NCBI RefSeq assembly: GCF_019598945.1
Contig: NZ_CP080598.1
Location: 186,001 to 250,000, forward strand
Direction: 5' to 3'
Source of the DNA: Sphaerospermopsis torques-reginae ITEP-024
GTDB taxonomy: Bacteria; Cyanobacteriota; Cyanobacteriia; Cyanobacteriales; Nostocaceae
DNA: 64,000 nucleotides
Shown here: piece by piece, positions 62,695 to 64,000 of the stretch
How positions within the stretch are numbered: position 1 is the first letter of the stretch
Layout: every line of letters starts with the position of its first letter
Position numbers and translations under genes: made by a program
Notes under the pieces: generated by a model
Told to the model about the DNA's origin: nothing
What the model saw: the letters and a program-made list of their open reading frames with translations, nothing else
Database searches by the model: none

Positions 62695-62955
62695 CTAGAT
62701 TCTGCCAATATAGTGCAATCCTAAGATAATACCAGCACCTAAGATATGACCAAAGGCGGCAGTTGCTAAAATAGCAGGTAAACCAAAACCACCAAAAAAC
62801 TGAGGCGCGGGTGCTGCTGGTGCTGCACTGGGATATTGAATTGTAAATTTACCAAAGGCGATCGCAATGATGTTAGCGATAACCATGATGATACCAACGC
62901 TAGGACTCCATTCTAAGGGTGCGGTCGCAGCAGCGAGTAAAGTTGAAGTCAACAC
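62695..62955 (-). CDS. psaK: Photosystem I reaction centre subunit X (PsaK)
   Basis: 86 residues. Start codon GTG at 62955 (GTG TTG ACT), with AAGGAG 8-10 bases upstream deciding the start. Two membrane helices: SVGIIMVIANIIAIAFGKF (about 20-38) and GLPAILATAAFGHILGAGII (about 58-77), joined by a Pro/Ala stromal loop. Ends HYIGRI. The family pattern EWSP...IAFGK...FGGFGLPA...GHILG is clear. PsaK lies at the PSI periphery and binds chlorophyll; it takes part in state transitions. Confidence 0.95.
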   Translation of the reverse strand: MLTSTLLAAATAPLEWSPSVGIIMVIANIIAIAFGKFTIQYPSAAPAAPAPQFFGGFGLPAILATAAFGHILGAGIILGLHYIGRI

Positions 62956-63250
62956 CGGGTTTTCTCCTTGGATAGATTATTGAATCATTGACTATATAAT
63001 CTTCAGAATTACTCATAAAATTCAACAAAAATCTCAAATTTGCAGCATTTTTTAATATTTCGTCTAAATACTTCATGATTGGGTAATGGGTAATTGGTGA
63101 TGGATGATTGGTAATTGGGAAAATACAAATAATTTCCCCCTGCTCCACTGCTTCTTCCCCAGTCACCAATCACCAATCACCAATCACCAGCGATTAAAGA
63201 TCGCAAATCAATTACACTCAACATAAGACTGATTATTTTCTAAATTTACT
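62956..63250. repeat. psaK leader and STRR arrays
   Basis: The psaK 5' region reads GATTATATAG around 62991-63000 on its strand, a possible -10. Heptamer-like TTGGGTAATGGG repeats lie at about 63078-63118, and AATCACC heptamers at 63161-63189. No further gene seen. Confidence 0.55.
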
Positions 63251-63679
63251 ATGTCCTTAAGTCTTGATTCTTTACCACCAGCTTTGGCTAAAATTGTGCA
63301 ACGTTTTCAACGTGCTTCTGACCCAAAAAGACGTTATGAACAATTAATTTGGTATGCTCAGAAACTGCCAGAATTTCCTGAAGCTGATAAAGTCCCCGAA
63401 AATAAAGTTCCTGGTTGTGTCTCTCAGGTATATGTTACAGCTACACTCAATGACGGGAAGGTGGTTTTTCAGGGAGATTCTGATTCTCAACTGACTAAGG
63501 GACTGGTAGCACTTTTAATAGAAGGATTAAACGGATCATCACCTAATGAAATTGTACAACTAACTCCTGATTTTATTCAAGCCACGGGTTTAAATGTCAG
63601 CCTCACACCTTCCCGCGCTAATGGTTTTTACAACATTTTTAAAACTATGCAAAAAAAAGCGTTGGAATGTGATGGGTGA
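63251..63679 (+). CDS. sufE: Sulfur acceptor protein SufE
   Basis: 142 residues. The sulfur-accepting Cys is C56 in NKVPGCVSQVYV, preceded by YAQKLPEFPEADKVPE, and GLVALLIEGLNGSSPNEI follows. SufE takes persulfide sulfur from SufS and boosts its activity for Fe-S cluster assembly. Its TGA stop lies at the start of a TGACTGG heptamer array. Full length. Confidence 0.94.
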   Translation: MSLSLDSLPPALAKIVQRFQRASDPKRRYEQLIWYAQKLPEFPEADKVPENKVPGCVSQVYVTATLNDGKVVFQGDSDSQLTKGLVALLIEGLNGSSPNEIVQLTPDFIQATGLNVSLTPSRANGFYNIFKTMQKKALECDG

Positions 63680-63798
63680 CTGGTGACTGGTGACTGGTGA
63701 TTAGTGACTGGGGAAAATTTATAACCCAATACCCAATACCCAATAACTAATAACTAATAACTAATAACTAATAACTAATAACTAATAACTAATGACTA
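63677..63798. repeat. STRR arrays (TGACTGG and ACTAATA)
   Basis: TGACTGG-type copies at 63677-63709 starting with the sufE stop codon, then CCCAATA copies (63724-63744) and about eight ACTAATA copies to 63798, abutting the next start codon. Confidence 0.9.
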
Positions 63799-64000
63799 AT
63801 GACTACTTTTAGTGTATTTACTGGAAAAGTACAAGAATTTCTTTGGAATTGGCAAAATCAGCCATTGCGGGTGGTTTATGAAACCAGAGGAGAGGGTTTA
63901 CCAGTTTTACTACTTCCTGCTTTTAGTAGCGTTTCCACACGGGGAGAAGTGGGAGAACTTGCCAAGTTACTCTCTACCCATTTTCAGGTTACTGCTATTG
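63799..64000 (+). CDS. Alpha/beta-hydrolase, N-terminal part (runs off the window)
   Basis: 67 codons from ATG: VQEFLWNWQNQPLRVVYETR, then GEGLPVLLLPAFSSVSTRGE and LAKLLSTHFQVTAI. The LLLPAFSSVSTR segment corresponds to the oxyanion-hole strand of alpha/beta hydrolases. The nucleophile elbow is beyond the window, so activity cannot be judged. Its start codon adjoins the ACTAATA repeat array. Confidence 0.7.
   Translation, partial: MTTFSVFTGKVQEFLWNWQNQPLRVVYETRGEGLPVLLLPAFSSVSTRGEVGELAKLLSTHFQVTAI

Noticed and set aside
62900-63169. 89-codon minus-strand ORF upstream of psaK
   Set aside because: It runs through heptamer repeats and the psaK leader and overlaps psaK in another frame.
63723-63798. 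CRISPR-like array
   Set aside because: The units are continuous 7-bp copies with no spacers, i.e. an STRR. No cas genes occur in the window.

Overview
The window is a chromosomal piece of a cyanobacterium, most likely a filamentous, heterocyst-forming one (Nostocales; genus not resolved). The case rests on a photosystem I PsaK gene, a high-light-inducible chlorophyll-binding protein, a CrtO-type carotenoid ketolase, a cyanobacterial-style ThyX, a lysA-cdaA-uppS block, many HIP1 octamers (GCGATCGC), and abundant 7-bp tandem repeats (STRRs) between genes, which are typical of Nostocales. Base composition is low-GC, and the spacers are rich in palindromic dispersed repeats.

Region by region: 0-2.4 kb is a hicBA toxin-antitoxin locus whose toxin gene hicA is split by an IS607-type element (tnpA+tnpB). 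2.4-9.7 kb holds a DUF29 gene, an exported FAD oxidoreductase, degraded antitoxin/toxin genes (vapB with a collapsed vapC) and a long coiled-coil/TPR membrane protein with a 58-residue internal repeat. 9.9-26 kb is mostly housekeeping (miaB, aspS, aroA, thyX, hli, an alpha carbonic anhydrase, rsmE, clpC), interrupted by an Mrr-like fragment and a deleted IS630 copy. 26-31.6 kb holds rimI, two small overlapping genes, and an accessory operon: a broken leading gene, a QueC/QatC-like enzyme, an XRE-ImmA/IrrE protein and a PIN-domain protein. I regard this operon as the best candidate for an undescribed defence-type system.

31.8-35 kb carries lysA (with a palindromic repeat inside its coding sequence), cdaA (c-di-AMP synthase) and uppS. 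35-43 kb holds DUF29 genes, a J-domain membrane protein with its DUF3143 neighbour, and a secretion cassette: two precursors sharing a 36-residue double-glycine leader, a C39-peptidase ABC transporter and an HlyD-type adaptor. 43.5-47 kb is dnaK-dnaJ. At 47.1-48.8 kb an M28 peptidase gene is both interrupted by a tnpB-only element and cut off at its 3' end.

49-54.7 kb holds a bestrophin-like channel, crtO, a nest of small mobile-element remnants, lepB, a ComEA-like protein and a TM2 protein. 54.8-62.4 kb is a type I restriction-modification locus (hsdR, an extra nuclease-like gene, hsdM, a VapBC-type pair, hsdS). The window ends with tRNA-Ala(GGC), psaK, sufE and the start of an alpha/beta hydrolase gene.

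A general theme is erosion: at least eight genes are split, truncated or internally deleted. In several places repeat sequence forms the end of a gene or sits inside it. Function assignments come from recognising family motifs by eye; no database search was run.
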